Below, piece after piece: positions 35,250 through 46,500 of a stretch of 64,000 bases of DNA. Position 1 is the first letter of the stretch, and each line of letters begins with the position of its first letter. Source of the DNA: Aurelia coerulea. Its lineage: Eukaryota; Cnidaria; Scyphozoa; Semaeostomeae; Ulmaridae. Under the pieces are notes generated by a model. That model was not told where the DNA came from. It worked only from the letters and a program-made list of their open reading frames with translations, and did no database searches. Location of the stretch: NCBI GenBank assembly GCA_039566865.1, contig CM076960.1, forward strand, positions 18,582,501 to 18,646,500. The letters run 5' to 3'. The translations under genes were made by a program, and so were the position numbers.

Positions 35250-36791
35250 TGCTGTGTATCATCTGTGGAGGAACGATTAGCAGACATAGTAGAAAACAGC
35301 ACAAGCTTTCAAAGAAAGTATGTTGAAGGATAGGATAAAATATAAAGCGCACCCCGTTAGGGTTCATTGTTTAAAAACTGCAAAAGAAAGTCTGCAGAAA
35401 AGGGTCTTCATAATGACAGAGGATTACAGAAAGGATGGCGTGGAGGAGCTTTTGCCAATATGTGCTTCAATTGAGAATCTTTAATGATTCTACAAGAATC
35501 AATATTTAAAGAATACAACGCATCTTGGTAAAAAGTACCTTGCTGCCATCTTTAGCGCAATCCTCTAGAATTTCAAACTTTATGTATTAGGTCACAAAAG
35601 GGATTATAATTGAAAACTGTTTGAGAATTGCTTTAAAAAGAAACATGCATGGCAAAGGAAAACAATGGAAAAATTGCACAAGTGGAATATTAGGGACAAT
35701 GTTGTGGTGAGTCAGGTCTGGGATTCACCTCTTAGTTAGATTCAAACTCCTACTAGGGTTAATTAAAGCTATTTTTTACAAGAACTAACACAATTATCTT
35801 GAAACTTCTTGTATTGGAAATTCATAAATATTAAATCACCTCTTTTATCTTTCAGCATTCTGTGTATGCAACTCAAAGCTGGTCTAACTATGGACGTTTT
35901 CGAATATGAGAAGCCCTCTGTTCTGAGACATAGCCTAAGTAAGGCATACAATTTTGATTTGTGGGGCCTAATTTTCAAAGTCAAACTATTACTACTAGCT
36001 ACCTACATCAGGCCAAAGAAAAATCGTCTCACCAGTATCTATCTATTCATCTACTTCAACAACCGTTCATTGGCTGTCACTGGCTGTCTTTCATTTGATA
36101 TATTTTGCTTGTAATTTGGTCACTTTGTTTGGTTTCTCCAAAACCTTCTTGCCCTTGAAACGTGAATGGCATCCCTTTCTCTTCAACAAACAACAACAAC
36201 AATTTACGAAGCATCATGGGAACTGAACTTGGCCATAACTTTCGCGCTTATTGGAAAGACAATAGAATCGCAAAATGTCCTTTGACGCGAATATATTTCC
36301 CGCGAAATTGCATAATTTAAATTTTCAACCGCAATGGCGGCAAGCAGTTCACTGTAACTTCTTGAAGCTGCTGGAAACGATTTCCTTTCACGCAAACGTT
36401 GGGTAAGATTCTTTAGAGTGCAAGCATCATCGAGGCATAGAGATGGTTTGAAATGACCTCAAGTTTCATTCATGTCTGCAGACGTCTAAAGGAGCAAGTT
36501 TTAGCGAGGAGGAAGTCGTTGGTCGTTTAGGCCCATCCATCTCTCTTGTTGTACCTGTCAGTTCTGAGGAAGCTCTGAAGCTCTTGGGGAGAAAGGACCT
36601 AAAACCCAGAGCAAATTCAAGAAGGCCCGATCAAGAGACGTGGAGATGATTTATAAGGACCTCAAGTTCCATGTCTGCAGAGTCCTAGTGCAAGTTTTTG
36701 CAAGGAGGTCGTTTGGGGCCATCCCTGCCTGTCGCCTCTGAAAGCTCTTAGAGAATAAAGGAGCTGCAGCAAGTCCAAGGGGGGCTAAGTT
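35250..36791. other. Divergent intergenic region upstream of zinc-finger gene and SLX1
   Basis: These 1.5 kb should hold both promoters. No TATA box or CpG-rich block stands out. Positions 36455-36600 and 36657-36770 are diverged direct repeats (shared CCTCAAGTT, ATGTCTGCAGA, GCAAGTTTT, AGGAGG, CCATCC). The stretch before 36300 is plain AT-rich sequence. Confidence 0.6.
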
Positions 36792-37643
36792 ATGGAGGCA
36801 GTAGCAGGTCCTTCTGATAATCCTTTTACAGGAAACCGTCAGTTTTATGGCGTTTATCTCTTGTACTGTTTGAACCCTACACGCAAAGGAAACACGTATA
36901 TTGGTTACACTGTTGACCCGAAAAGGAGAGTAAAGCAACACAACATTGGGATAAGTGCTGGTGGGGCATCAAAAACTGATGGAAGGGGGCCGTGGGATAT
37001 GGTTTTAATTGTTCATGGATTCCCTACTGATGTTGCAGGGCTCAGGTTTGAATGGGCATGGCAACATCCCGATTTATCAAGACGTTTGAAACATGTTCAA
37101 AAGAAGAAGGGTAGGGAGAAACAGTTTCATAGGAAATTGAGGATATTGTCAGAAATGTTGAAAACAGGACCATGGAATAGATTGCCTCTTACAGTGCAAT
37201 GGCTAAAACAAGAATATATGAAGGAGTTTCCAATCACTAGCCAACCCCCTATTCATATGCCAATTGCGTATGGGCCAATCACTGTGGATAAGAAGAAGTC
37301 AAAGAAATCCGTAAGTCAGGTGGAAATAAATGAAAAAAATGGACATTGCCAACTTTGTCACAAAGTTTATGAAGATGTAGACGAAACAATTTTGGTAGAA
37401 TGCTGTGACTCTAAATGTACATTTAAAAGTCATGCAGTATGTCTGGCCGAACAAAACAAAAATTCTGAACAAGAACGTTTCCTCATCCCAATATGTGTGG
37501 AATGCCCTAAATGTGGAATTGAATCTTTATGGGGAAACCTAATTTATGGCAAGAAGCGTGGTGCTGAATTGGATGGCAAGAAAGATTTTCACGAGGTAGA
37601 TTGTATGGAGGACAATTTTTCATCAGAATCTGAAAAGGACTGA
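36792..37643 (+). CDS. SLX1: Structure-specific endonuclease subunit SLX1
   Basis: SLX1 is the GIY-YIG nuclease that, with SLX4, cuts branched DNA such as Holliday junctions in the nucleus. This intact, intronless frame encodes 283 residues, about the family's usual length. Residues 17-52 carry the nuclease core: FYGVYLLYC, then YIGYTVDPKRRVKQHN with the catalytic Arg/His-type residues. GPWDMVLIVHGF and the conserved FEWAWQHP follow (about residues 70-95). A Cys-rich RING/PHD-like zinc module (CQLCHKVYED, CCDSKC, HAVCL, CPKCG; about residues 184-243) follows, and the tail is acidic. The start ATG is the first in frame, and AATAAA lies at 37938-37943. It diverges from the zinc-finger gene. Lack of introns is either lineage-typical or reflects retroposition; no poly-A tail or target duplication was evident. 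Confidence 0.93.
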   Translation: MEAVAGPSDNPFTGNRQFYGVYLLYCLNPTRKGNTYIGYTVDPKRRVKQHNIGISAGGASKTDGRGPWDMVLIVHGFPTDVAGLRFEWAWQHPDLSRRLKHVQKKKGREKQFHRKLRILSEMLKTGPWNRLPLTVQWLKQEYMKEFPITSQPPIHMPIAYGPITVDKKKSKKSVSQVEINEKNGHCQLCHKVYEDVDETILVECCDSKCTFKSHAVCLAEQNKNSEQERFLIPICVECPKCGIESLWGNLIYGKKRGAELDGKKDFHEVDCMEDNFSSESEKD

Positions 37644-37937
37644 CTAAAGTCAATCATTCACAAAGACAGAACATGTGGGTTGAAAGTAGTTGATTTAATT
37701 TATGTAGAATATTGTCAAATTTAAGAATGATGGGTTTTAGTGATGAACTAGTACATTGCATCAAGATACTTGATGATGAAAACGTCGTGTTTTTTACATC
37801 CTATGCTATTTTATGGTACTGCAATCCATTTAAATTTGAAAGTACCACATGTAATACCAAACATACAGAGTTGTATTGAATTATCAAAATTTACAGTACA
37901 CTTTCAAGATTCAACATGAAAAATAGAAACCAAAGAA

Positions 37938-37943
37938 AATAAA
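37938..37943 (+). promoter_or_regulatory. Candidate polyadenylation signal for SLX1
   Basis: AATAAA about 295 bp after the SLX1 stop. It is the best match in the 3' flank. Confidence 0.5.
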
Positions 37944-37948
37944 GATAA

Positions 37949-39597
37949 GTAAAAGATAATTTGGAAATTTTGTGCAGAGAACATTGATAACAGCTCTAAA
38001 GATTAGGATGAGAAATTCAGCAAAGTCCTGCCAACATGTTTACTAAATTATGACCTTTAACTGGGAATCCTTTGGAGAAGATACAATATAAAAAACATTA
38101 GATATGGCATCAGACCATTGATAAATACAAACCTGAACCATCACAAAAAGAAACGGGACTGATTCTCAAATGACAGATCTTCTCACTCAAATCTTAGAGA
38201 AACACAATGAGTCACTAAAAGCAACAAGTCGGATGACACTGTTAATCAAAATGAACTGTGGGTCAGCTTGAAGGGAAAAGGAAACAGATTGAAGAAGGCA
38301 CATATTTCTCAAGCCAGATAAAATAGTTATTGGAAAAAATTCACAGTATCAAAGTATTTATGGTCAAAAATATGTCTGATTCCTGAAAAACTATTCAAAG
38401 GCTAATAGCAATAAGATTTACCATCACTGAGATATTCAGTTTTTAATTGTTCCTTATATACCATCACCATTGTATTGTTACTGATGATGAATTCTAAATT
38501 ATTAATTTCAAAGGTTAAGTACAGATAAAAGTTGTACCTTTAAACCAGAGCTCTGCTCCATGCCAATGAGTCCCTGCTAAACATTCGTGTTTCGTGAGTC
38601 ATCCAAAGGTTCCTTTGCTTATGAACTTTCGCCATTTTCGTTGTTCTTCGACTTGAATGTGTAATTACTTCAAACTGAAGAATAAGTAAAAACCGTTTAG
38701 TGATAAATATTTCAGCAGCAACGGCAATATCTTGGCGAGAATATGCTCAGTAAAAAATTTGGAAATAGGAAGAAGAAGGATGATTCTGGTTTAAATTTCT
38801 GGTCAAAATTTTGAAAAGTGATGCAGAAGGAAGGCAAGGATGGACAAAGAATTGTTGAAGAAGAAGACCTCGTTTGCCTTCTTGGTTATAGAGGATAGTT
38901 TTCAAAAAGACAAAGCGATTTACATCTCTGAAGAATATACGTAGATTTCACACCTCTGAGTGCACTCAATCAATCAAATCAAAATAAACAGAGAAAGCAA
39001 AACTTTATTGCTCGTTGCCTGGAGGGTGTGAAATGTTTTCTTCCCATTTCTCTCAAAATTAAACAATGATTAACGGACGCCATGCTAAACGCTAGTATAA
39101 ACGAATCCAGACAATATTTACTAACAAATAATTTATTTCTTCTAAAACGTCTAAAAATTCACCTTTTCATATTATGTTTTCCTTTGAAAATTATTCGCTG
39201 AACAAAATTTAATTGTATTTGTTGGTAGATCACTTCTAAAGGCAATCAATTCAAAAGTAAAAATGATTTTTAATATAAAACCTTTTACAGGTTTATAATG
39301 ACGACTGAAAATAAATGAAACCGGCGACAAATTTTTAAAGGTCTTGCTTGAATTTCATCGAAAATATTATGTAAGCAATAAAGAATATAAAACTGTGATT
39401 TTTCTGTAGAAATCATCTGCTCACTGTCTTGTTGTAGATTAATAACTCTAGTGTTTGCGAAATTAAAGAACCAGGTTTACAGAATCTCTTCAAAGAACTT
39501 ACACAACATCAAAACGAACTCAACTTTCGATTAATTTATCAAGGTGGACTTCATCACCTTGGAGATTTAACATACATTCGAATTTTCAAATTGTCCT
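37949..39597. other. Intergenic, no gene recognised
   Basis: AT-rich sequence. The only coding hint is a 31-codon minus-strand frame at 38635-38540 with a good start context (AAAATGG). No homology is recognised and no continuing exon was found. Confidence 0.4.
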
Positions 39598-39785
39598 CAA
39601 TAGACCTTTTAGCTATTCTACAAAAGAGCCTGGATCGAGCGTTATTTTTATACAATTTTATGCGCGACGTTTGATTGAATGGCGATAGAGCTTCGATCAT
39701 TATTGTGCACATTCGAAAATTCTACAAAATGTAGCAAAATATCATTCGATTCTGATTCTTTTCAGAATAGCTAAAAGGTCTATTG
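39598..39785. mobile_element. About 187-bp MITE, copy 2
   Basis: The ends CAATAGACCTTTTAGCTATTC and GAATAGCTAAAAGGTCTATTG are near-perfect inverse copies. The interior matches 25340-25524. No target duplication longer than a few bases is visible. Confidence 0.88.
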
Positions 39786-40298
39786 ACATACAGCATCCTC
39801 AGCATAGACGTTTTCTGCCGTTTTGGCTGAACTCTATTGATTGGAAGATTTTTACTCCAGAATTACAAAGTTTTCTCGATTAGGAGATCTTTAGGTTAAA
39901 AATTTATTATATTTTGAGTTTGGCTTGACATGAGTGGTCTGTCAGTACAATGGTCTGTCCAGGGTGAAGTCACTCCAAAGATCTGTGACAGGCTCTTAGC
40001 CTTTAGCACAGTTATCATTATAGTTGTAGTTATAGTTATAGTTAAAAATGATCCAGAGTTCCTGTATTTGTCAAAGATCAAGATTTTCAAGTGCAAAGGG
40101 TTATACCTACAAGAAAATTTTGTTCCTTACTAAATCTATCAGCAGTGTACTATAGTAGAAACCGGCATAAAAGAACCTAGTTTTGTAAGAAAGAACCTTG
40201 AGGCTGACATTCCATAATTACAACTTTTTAAACAAGAACCCGCAAGAGGTTAAAATTTGTAAAGGTGCTTATATAATGGCTTAAAAGATGGTACTCTA
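39786..40298. other. Intergenic, nothing recognised
   Basis: AT-rich sequence with a short pyrimidine/purine alternation (TATAGTTGTAGTTATAG near 40020). No gene or repeat family was recognised. Confidence 0.4.
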
Positions 40299-40307
40299 CT
40301 TGAAAAC

Positions 40308-40832
40308 AGCATAGGTTCCAAATCTTTTTCTCAGCGTAAAAAGGTGGGTGTAAAATTCAATGACCTATTTGTTGAAATTGAATGGCTTGAAAGAAACTTG
40401 AGATACTTATCTATAATTCTACCGTTGGACTTTCCAGAAATTTTTAATATTTTTCGAAATTACAGCGTATCCTACATTTCAACTCATTTGAGGGTGTGAC
40501 GTCATCAAATTTCTAAATCATAAACCCGATATGTGACAGACTTTTGCTTGATACCATATTGTAGGCATTCATAAACTATGGTTTTCTTCGAACTTATTTC
40601 ATGTTGTGTCAAACAGTTTAGAAATTACGATGGTTTTAAGTTTTTTTGAAAATTTTTCTTGAATTCTTGAAAAAGGAGAAAAATACTCTAACTCTGAAAA
40701 TATTGAAGATTTCAGAAAAGTCCAACGGTAGAATTATAGAGAAATAGCTGAAGTTTCTTTGAAGTCACTCAGTTCAAAGAAATAGGTCGCTGAATTTTAC
40801 ACCAGCATTTTCAAAGATTTGGAACCTATGCT
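40308..40832. mobile_element. MULE-like MITE, subfamily A, best copy
   Basis: The ends AGCATAGGTTCCAAATCTTT and AAAGATTTGGAACCTATGCT are exact inverse copies. The inverted arms run about 140 bp (CTATAATTCTACCGTTGGAC pairs with GTCCAACGGTAGAATTATAG). A perfect 9-bp duplication CTTGAAAAC flanks it (40299-40307 and 40833-40841). It has no open frame and is clearly a non-autonomous Mutator-like element. Confidence 0.92.
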
Positions 40833-40841
40833 CTTGAAAAC

Positions 40842-43595
40842 GACAAAATCTTTCATGATGTAAACTTTATCAAAAAGAAATATATTGAAAAACTATTCAA
40901 TTCGTAGGAAGAATGCATTGGCATGTATAAAAACACATTTGCCCTTTACCAACTATAACCACCTTTTTAAGAACCTTGCAGGCTGGACTTGATTATGGCA
41001 TCAGTTAATCAAGAACCTCATTCAGGCTGCCTCAAGAAAATCTAGTTTCTTTTATGCGGGTTTCTACTGTACTCGAGGTGAAAAGCTTCATGTTTGTCTA
41101 GAAACCAGAAAATACTCTTCAATCATCTTCAATCCTGAAAATGAAAAGATTTCTTAATCCATTTCTACGAAACAGACTGAAAATTGTCAATATAGAATTT
41201 ATTCAAGGCTTTGTTATTCCGGTAGTGCTGGTATCATATTGTTTTGAAAACTAATCAATGACTGAAGACCAACTCTAAATGAATCTTGCTGATATGGTTG
41301 CAATACATTTCATTGAAGATATAATATACAAGCTTATATCATACTGCAGCATTTGTGAATACAGAAACGTTGTTCGCAGATGTCGTAATGGACAGGTAGA
41401 AGAGAAACTGAATTTTGAAGAAAACTTTCTCAAAGATTTCTGGTGGTGGAGACATTTTCTGAATACTTACGTGACATAGGAGCATTTGTTCGCAAAAACA
41501 AGTCGATAGATTATCTCAGGTTGGAAGAGAAGGGGATATCTGCTTTTTAAACCGAATTACTTTCTATGCACACAATTAAACCGTATTACATCTTTCGAGG
41601 AGGCATTTGTATCTTTCAAGAAGATTTTATTACCCTTTTGATGACCAATTTTGCCCGTGACAGGCAGTTCTCTGGAGACTTACTTTATATGCTGCCCACA
41701 TTGCTTTGTAAGATGTTTGCTTAGTCCTATTGATGGTGCAAGAGTTTTGCAAGGCTTGCAAGAGCAAGGGAGAATTTTGTAAAACAATGTATGTAGCTCT
41801 GATTAATGCAAAGGGATTTGGCAGACCCAAAAATAGACTTCACATCTTCTGCGTAGTGAACCATAATGCTTATGTTCTCTTTGCATTTTTATTTGATAAA
41901 GTGCAATCAGAAGTGTGAAATCTATTCATCAGGGAGGCAAATCAAATTGTGGAAACGTGAATCTTTTGTTTTATAAAATTGAGGCAAATTAAATTTCAAA
42001 GCAATGCTTGATAGGGGACACCTTCGAGCATTAAGTTAAAAGTGCAGAAGTGCAGAAATGCTTTGAAAACCATGAATAAAACTAATTGAATGTTTTAGAT
42101 TCATGAACAGATCTGAATAAGTAAAAGCAAGACCCGCCTTTTAAAAAGACAGCGAAGACAAAATATTTGTTTGATGTTGTGATATGACTCAATCGCTAAT
42201 CAAATGTTTTCCCACATGGTATGAATTGAAGAAAGACCTTGTCGGTAGTAAAGAAGACAAAGAGAAGAGGTTTTGTTAACTTGTAGGCAGAGCCGATGTT
42301 AATGTCTTCTTGTATGGTGAGAATTAATTATGCCAGACGTACTAAACACTGTTGGATTAAGAAGATAGGTTATTGTGTTTTTTATGACGATTAATCTCGA
42401 AGAGCATTTTACGCAAGGCTCCATGAAGAACTTGCTTGAAGACAGACCGAACAAATAGTTGTCAATTTAGCCAGACCACGTACGAAAGATTACAGCATTT
42501 GGAAGAAGGACTTACTTAATTGGCTTCCATAACGAGTAATTTTGCAGAACATTTTATTTAAACCATGATGAAGAGCCTTAACTTGAAGATTAACTGAGTT
42601 AACACTGATCAATCAAGTTCGACAAATTAAAGAGAACTGCATTGAAAAGATTTGGAATCTGGGTTCTGCATCAAGTTACTTTGTAGAATTTTATTCAAGG
42701 CTTGAAGAAGAATTTTAACTCGAGGACCGATTTCAAATGTTGCTAGCAGGACAGGAGATGGAAGAGATCTACAAATTTGTTCTTTAGGTTTCGAGATTTG
42801 GAAGTTGTTAAAAGAAATAAAGAAATTGCTGGCCGAGATAAAAAACTTATATTTCATTCGCAGGGTAAGCAGGAATATACAGACATATATTAGAGAAAAT
42901 AAAAGAAAGAGAATATGAATTAGGTAAGAAAATAAAGACACTGTGAAACTAAAAAGATGATGAATGAATACATTGTCTCTTTGTCAGCAACATTTGGAAG
43001 CTTTTGAAAGAAGTTGGCAGTTGAAATTAGAAAGACTGACACTTTATCATTGAATAAGTAGAAAAAAGCATAGAAACCAGAGAAAGGCAAGAGAAAGATA
43101 TCAGAGCAAAACAAGAGAATATAAGTTGAAGTATATAAACATTGAAATACATAAACATTGAAGTATATAAAGATTGCAAAGAAGAAAATAATGAAAGAAT
43201 ATATGGCACCTTGGTCGGGGTCATTTGGAAGCAGTTGAATGAAATTGGTAGTCTAGATTAGAAAGATTGACATTTCATTCGTAAATGAGTAGAAAGAATT
43301 GAAGGTATTACAGAAAATATAAGGCAGAGCAGAAAAGTTAAAGAAGAAAGGATATTAATAGTGAAGCTAAGAAGATAATTAAAGAAGGTAGTTAAACGAG
43401 ATTAAGGACGTTGGTTGGTAAGACAATGATAGTAGGGACTTCAGAGATCAGCAAGGCAGACATTGAAATCACAAGGCAGCAACGACCAGAAGGGAAAATA
43501 TTTCGATGGAAATAGACGACAAAGAACACAAGGGGAAGAAGATTTTCAAAACTTCGTTCATTCCTTGCAGACAGTAAATACGAGGCACATTAAAG
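40842..43595. other. Intergenic upstream of first K2P gene
   Basis: From about 42480 the + strand is purine-rich. Phrases such as TTTGGAAG...TTGAA(A)GAA, ATTAGAAAGA(T/C)TGACA and TCATT(C/G)...AGTAGAAA recur at about 150-200 bp spacing (42650, 42790, 43000, 43230). This suggests an old, decayed tandem repeat. No gene was recognised. Confidence 0.45.
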
Positions 43596-46500
43596 ATGGC
43601 TTCAGTAAAAAGAACAATCGTACTATGCCTCATTCTTCACCTATACATGATCTCATCAGCATTTCTTTTCCAGAAATTTGAGTACAAATCAAGCGAGATG
43701 GACACACCACATACAGAAAAGGCGAAGATGTCCTTGATGAGAGATCTCAATATCACAGAAGAGCAAGCAGAAGAAATTATTGATGACATCTTTACAGCGA
43801 AGACAGAAGATCAGAAAATGTGGATGGCTTCAGTTTGGCAGAGTTTTCCAAAAGCACTGTGGTTCGTCATGACTTTATTTACGACTGTTGGTAAGTTGAA
43901 AACTTGAAACGATAATTACTTGAAGAGAAGTTCAGGTAATTTGCCATAATCCCAGAACGGAGGCTGAAGACACTGATACCGGGTGTCCCAAAAAAATGTA
44001 TACGGATTTGGTTGACTCCAGGGCTGTGAATTTAGCTTCAATCAATGTCTAATCACTCTGAAAATGTTCCTTGATAGTTAACTTGAACATAGATACTTCG
44101 TTTGTTGACATTGGTACTTTGAGAACAGACATGTTAATCTTGAAAGCTCAAATTTGCCTCTTTCTGCAAACCAGAGCTTTAGCCTTTTGGCCTAAGCAAT
44201 TTCTTGAGGCACAGCGTATAAATCAACGATAGCCTTGATAAAATTTGAACAGTATTAGATCTTGTGTTATTCTGTTTTCCAGAAGTCACCCCCCAGTCAC
44301 CCAGTGGGAAGTTTCTTAAGTTTTCATTAATTTCAGTTCATAATTTCGATGTGCTTCAGGAATTTGCTTAGGCCAAAAGGCCAAAGCTCTGGTTTGCAAG
44401 TGGACGCAAATTTGAGCTTTCAAGATTGATATTTCTGCTCTCAAAGCACCAATTCCAACAAACGAGGTATCTATGTTCAAGTTAACTATCGAGGAACATT
44501 TTCAGAGTGATTAGCCATTGATTAAAGCTAAATTCACATCGCTGGAGTCAACCAAATCTGTGTACTTTTTTTTGGGACATCCGGTATGCTATCATCCCCG
44601 GGGGGGGGGTACTTGACCAGGTTTTGGTCGGGGACGTGCCATCGAAGCTTCAAAAACATACCCGTTCCTTATACCAATTTTGCGAAAAAGTATACCCGAC
44701 TTTATACCAATTTTGCGAAAAAGTATACCCGACCTTATACCAATTTTCCGAAAAAGTATACCAAAATCGTTCTTTAAACCAAAATTGCGAAAATCGATAC
44801 CGTTCCTTATACCAAAATCGTGAAAATCGATACCGTTGCTTATACCAAAATCGTGAAAATCGATACCCTTCCCGATGGCACGTCCCCGTACCCAAAATAT
44901 GTGAAGTACCCCCCCCGGGCTAGCATAGGTTCCAAATCTTTACAAAGGCTGGTGTAAAAATGAGTGACCTATAGTTCTTTGAACTGAATGACTTAAAGGA
45001 AACTTTAGCTATTTCTCTATAATTCTACCATTGGACTTTTCTGAAATCTTTAATATTTTCAGAATTAGAGTGTTTTTCTTCTTTTTCAAGAATTCAGGAA
45101 AAAATTTCAAAAAGTCTTAAAACCATCGTAATTTCTAAACCGTTTGACGCAACATGAAGTAATTTCGATGAAAACCATAGTTTATGAATGCCTACAATAT
45201 GGTATCAAGCAAAAAGTACAGTGGAGGGCTAGCATTGAGTACAGTGGAGGCTGTTGAGTACGGTGGAGGGCTAACATGAGTACAGTGGAGGGCTAGCATG
45301 ATGAGTGTGGGGGGCTAGCATCAGTACAGTGGAGGCTGTTGAGTACAGTGGAGGGCTAGCATGAGTACAGTGGAGGGCTAGCATGATTAGTGTGGGGGTA
45401 ATGTGCAAAAGTCTGTCACTTATCTGGTTTACGATTTAGAAATTTGATGACGTCCCATCGTCAAATGAGTTGAAATGTAAGATACGCTGTAGTTTCGAAA
45501 AATATTCAAAATTTTTGAAAAGTCCAACGGTTGAATTAAAGATAAGTATCTAAAGTTTCTTACAAGCCATTCAATCGGAAGGAAAAGGTCCTTTAATTTT
45601 ACACCTACCCTTTTACGCCAAGTTAAAGTGGCTGGGTCACGTAACCGTAAACAAATCTGTTCTGTTTATTATCTATATTGTTGCCCGCACGCGCCGGCAC
45701 GCGCCCATTGTGTTGTGCAAAGATTTTAGTGGATGGGGTGAATCCACAATAAAGTTACTTCTAAAAATCCATCAATATCTTTGCAATCTTACAACATATG
45801 GTTGTTTCGTTTGTTTCTCTAAGAAGTTCAAGAGTTCATCTTCAAAATAGCACTTTCATTTTGAGAAAAATAGTGGAAAATCTGTGTGTTATGGCCTGTC
45901 AAAAAAAACTGCAAAATCGCCGTTTCGAAAGAAGTTTGTTTACTTTACGTGACCCAGCCCCTTTAAAGATTTGGAACCTATGCTGTAAATTACGCTTGGC
46001 ATCGTGCAATCTTTAAAAGTCGCTAATCCTTGCTGAAAATATGAGTAGTTACCTCAAAAAGTGTCGTAATGATAAGAAATAGTGGGTAAGACAATCCTGG
46101 CCATTCCGCAGTCGAATGCAAAGGCGCCATTTGCGTTGCATCTCGGTATCGCACAGGAGTTTCGGATTCGAAATCGAATCTGATTTCAAAACCTCCATGC
46201 AATCCCGAGTTACAATGTGAAAAGCGCCTTCGCAGTCAACTGCGGAATGGTCTTTTAAGAGTTCTAGTTGCAAAAAAATCAAGATATATGGTACCTCACA
46301 CAGCCTCGTCCCCATGTCCCAAAAGGAGTCTAGGAAGCTGGCCCTCGGAACCAGGTTGCATCAATCATTTTTCTCTCTCTTTTTTCCAGGAACTGGGCAT
46401 ATTGTCCCGCAGACAGTCGCGGGAAGATCATTCTGCATGCTGAGTGCATTGTTTGGCATTCCATTGTACGCATTGTTCCTGAAATGTGCCGGAGATTTAG

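Larger units (their letters stand above)
44922..45984. mobile_element. MULE-like MITE, subfamily A, with nested insertions
   Basis: The ends AGCATAGGTTCCAAATCTTT and GATTTGGAACCTATGCT, and arms as in the 40308 copy, identify the family. It is twice the normal size. A minisatellite (45217-45405) interrupts the middle after GTATCAAGCAAAAAGT, and a TTAA element (45627-45962) sits close to its right end. No 9-bp duplication is visible. Confidence 0.85.

Noticed and set aside
38540..38635. Minus-strand 31-codon frame with good start context
   Set aside because: No recognisable homology, no further exons and no signals beyond the start context.
46049..46315. Minus-strand open frame over 88 codons
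   Set aside because: It overlaps a MITE (46099-46252) and an intron, and the translation has no family features.
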